Of a stretch of DNA of 10,337 nucleotides, positions 9,740 to 10,337 are shown in pieces; position 1 is the first letter of the stretch; the number at the start of each line of letters is the position of its first letter. The notes under the pieces are model-generated. The model did no database searches and was not told where the DNA came from. It saw nothing but the letters and a program-made list of their open reading frames with translations. The position numbers and the translations under genes are program-made. This DNA is from Flavobacteriaceae bacterium (lineage in GTDB: Bacteria > Bacteroidota > Bacteroidia > Flavobacteriales > Flavobacteriaceae), in contig JAESUF010000098.1 of assembly GCA_016763215.1 (NCBI GenBank), positions 1-10,337 on the forward strand, read 5' to 3'.

Positions 9740-9761
9740 TTAAACGAAAAATTCATTCATT

Positions 9762-9995
9762 ATGAACGTTGATATAATAACACCCGATGAAAATCTATTT
9801 ACCGGAGAAGCAAGTTCTATAACTGTGCCCGGAAGTGATGGCTCATTGGGGATATTAGATAATCACGCAGCTTTGATTTCTTCATTAAAAGAAGGACAAG
9901 TTAAACTGACAACTACCGAAGGTGAAAAAACATTTGTTGTAAATGGAGGCGTTATTGAAGTACTAAATAATAAAGTAATTATTCTAGCAGGATAA
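9762..9995 (+). CDS. atpC: F1Fo ATP synthase subunit epsilon, short form
   Basis: Central-stalk subunit that links the gamma rotor to the c-ring. 77 residues. It shows the N-terminal beta-sandwich hallmarks: ITPDENLFTGEASSITVPGSDGSLGILDNHAALI (read 6-39 in parts: TPDENLF, TVPGSDGSLGIL, NHAALI) and the closing strand GGVIEVLNNKVIILAG. Canonical epsilon is about 130-140 residues with two C-terminal helices that inhibit ATP hydrolysis; these helices are absent. The stop is followed by a terminator within about 20 nt, so there is no hidden continuation. Short epsilon subunits are common in Bacteroidota, so I take this as natural, not truncated. It is co-transcribed with atpD (22-nt gap). Confidence 0.93.
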   Translation: MNVDIITPDENLFTGEASSITVPGSDGSLGILDNHAALISSLKEGQVKLTTTEGEKTFVVNGGVIEVLNNKVIILAG

Positions 9996-10016
9996 TTTGA
10001 TTTTATACTTGTATTT

Positions 10017-10047
10017 AAGCCCAATCTTTTTAAGGTTGGGCTTTTTT
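10017..10047 (+). terminator. Intrinsic terminator of the atpDC operon
   Basis: AAGCCCAATC (10017-10026) pairs with GGTTGGGCTT (10034-10043), 10 bp with one T-G pair, around a 7-nt loop, with T residues to 10047. It lies 21 nt after the atpC stop. Confidence 0.92.
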
Positions 10048-10180
10048 AATGGGGAATTTTAAATTTCCGTTCAAAAGTTTCCTGCCAAGACAGGTAAAGA
10101 GATGGTTTTTGAGGTCGGAAATACCTTCTGTTTTAAATTGTGCTCAAAATGGAATAATAAATTTATATCGAAAAACAAAC

Positions 10181-10188
10181 TACCTTTG
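10181..10188 (+). promoter_or_regulatory. -7 promoter box directly before the last gene
   Basis: TACCTTTG matches the Bacteroidota -7 consensus TAnnTTTG and ends only 4 nt before ATG 10193. Transcription would start at or next to the start codon, implying a leaderless or nearly leaderless mRNA. No good -33 TTG is visible at the expected distance. The preceding 130 nt (10048-10180) hold no gene; the only pattern is a short imperfect palindrome, CCTG...CAGG, at 10081-10094. Confidence 0.55.
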
Positions 10189-10192
10189 TTCT

Positions 10193-10337
10193 ATGAGTGA
10201 AGCTTGTTGCCATGATGATATTTGCGATGTTCCGGAGCCTTCCGAGGCAAAGAAAAAACACATAAACAACGAATATCTCGTTCAAACAATCGGTTTTGTA
10301 CTTTTGGTTACCGGAATACTTCTCGATTTTTACGATG
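10193..10337 (+). CDS. Cys-rich membrane protein N-terminus, probable heavy-metal P-type ATPase (3' partial)
   Basis: Only the first 48 codons are visible, with the frame open to the window end. The start MSEACCHDDICDVPEPSEAK carries three Cys and one His in the first dozen residues, a plausible soft-metal binding site, followed by a short charged linker (KKKHINNE) and then a hydrophobic stretch YLVQTIGFVLLVTGILLDF that looks like a first membrane helix. This arrangement resembles the N-terminus of flavobacterial Zn/Cd/Co-type P1B ATPases, which export metal from the cytoplasm. No diagnostic motif (CPC, DKTGT) is in view, so another metal transporter or membrane protein remains possible. It is preceded by its own promoter and separated from atpDC by a terminator. 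Confidence 0.5.
   Translation, partial: MSEACCHDDICDVPEPSEAKKKHINNEYLVQTIGFVLLVTGILLDFYD

Noticed and set aside
10081..10094. Short imperfect palindrome CCTGCCAAGACAGG as a dispersed repeat or operator
   Set aside because: Only four outer base pairs and one inner pair match, a single copy is present in the window, and it lies far from the -7 box of the next gene; not enough to call a site.

Overview
The window looks like a chromosomal segment of a low-GC marine-type Flavobacteriaceae (phylum Bacteroidota). The signs are: Bacteroidota promoter boxes (TAnnTTTG, once with a TTTG 19 nt upstream), almost no Shine-Dalgarno sequences, an OmpA protein with thrombospondin type 3 repeats, an ATP synthase beta subunit with an extra internal segment, and atpD-atpC standing as a two-gene unit away from the rest of the atp genes. 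All genes read on the + strand. I see no mobile element, CRISPR array, RNA gene or phage signal.

Layout. (1) 1-2159: the end of a metal-ion (Mn/Zn/Fe-type) ABC importer operon. It holds two ABC-3 family permeases overlapping by 8 nt, each with a short cytoplasmic winged-helix tail, followed by a terminator-like hairpin. The second permease is interrupted by an in-frame TGA. (2) 2206-5331: a RecB/AddA-type UvrD helicase with a C-terminal PD-(D/E)XK nuclease domain, interrupted by an in-frame TAG between helicase motifs V and VI. (3) 5371-6563: glycine C-acetyltransferase (kbl), broken near its 3' end by an apparent one-base deletion in a T run, then a strong hairpin. (4) 6634-8103: a promoter, an OmpA-family outer-membrane protein with five TSP3 repeats, and a textbook intrinsic terminator. 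(5) 8161-10047: promoter, structured leader, atpD and atpC (F1 beta and a short epsilon), then a terminator. (6) 10181-10337: a promoter almost touching the start of a Cys-rich membrane protein cut by the window end, probably a heavy-metal P-type ATPase.

The genes do not form one pathway. They are ordinary housekeeping and envelope functions: metal uptake, recombinational repair, threonine/glycine metabolism, envelope anchoring and energy conversion. The striking point is that three consecutive conserved genes in the first 6.4 kb each carry exactly one disabling lesion while everything around the lesion stays intact, whereas the genes from 6.6 kb onward are clean. Sequencing or assembly error is the simplest reading; very recent gene decay is the alternative. 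I found no convincing undescribed system. The most biologically interesting item is the fusion of DtxR-like winged-helix domains to both metal permeases, which parallels the chlamydial YtgCR fusion.
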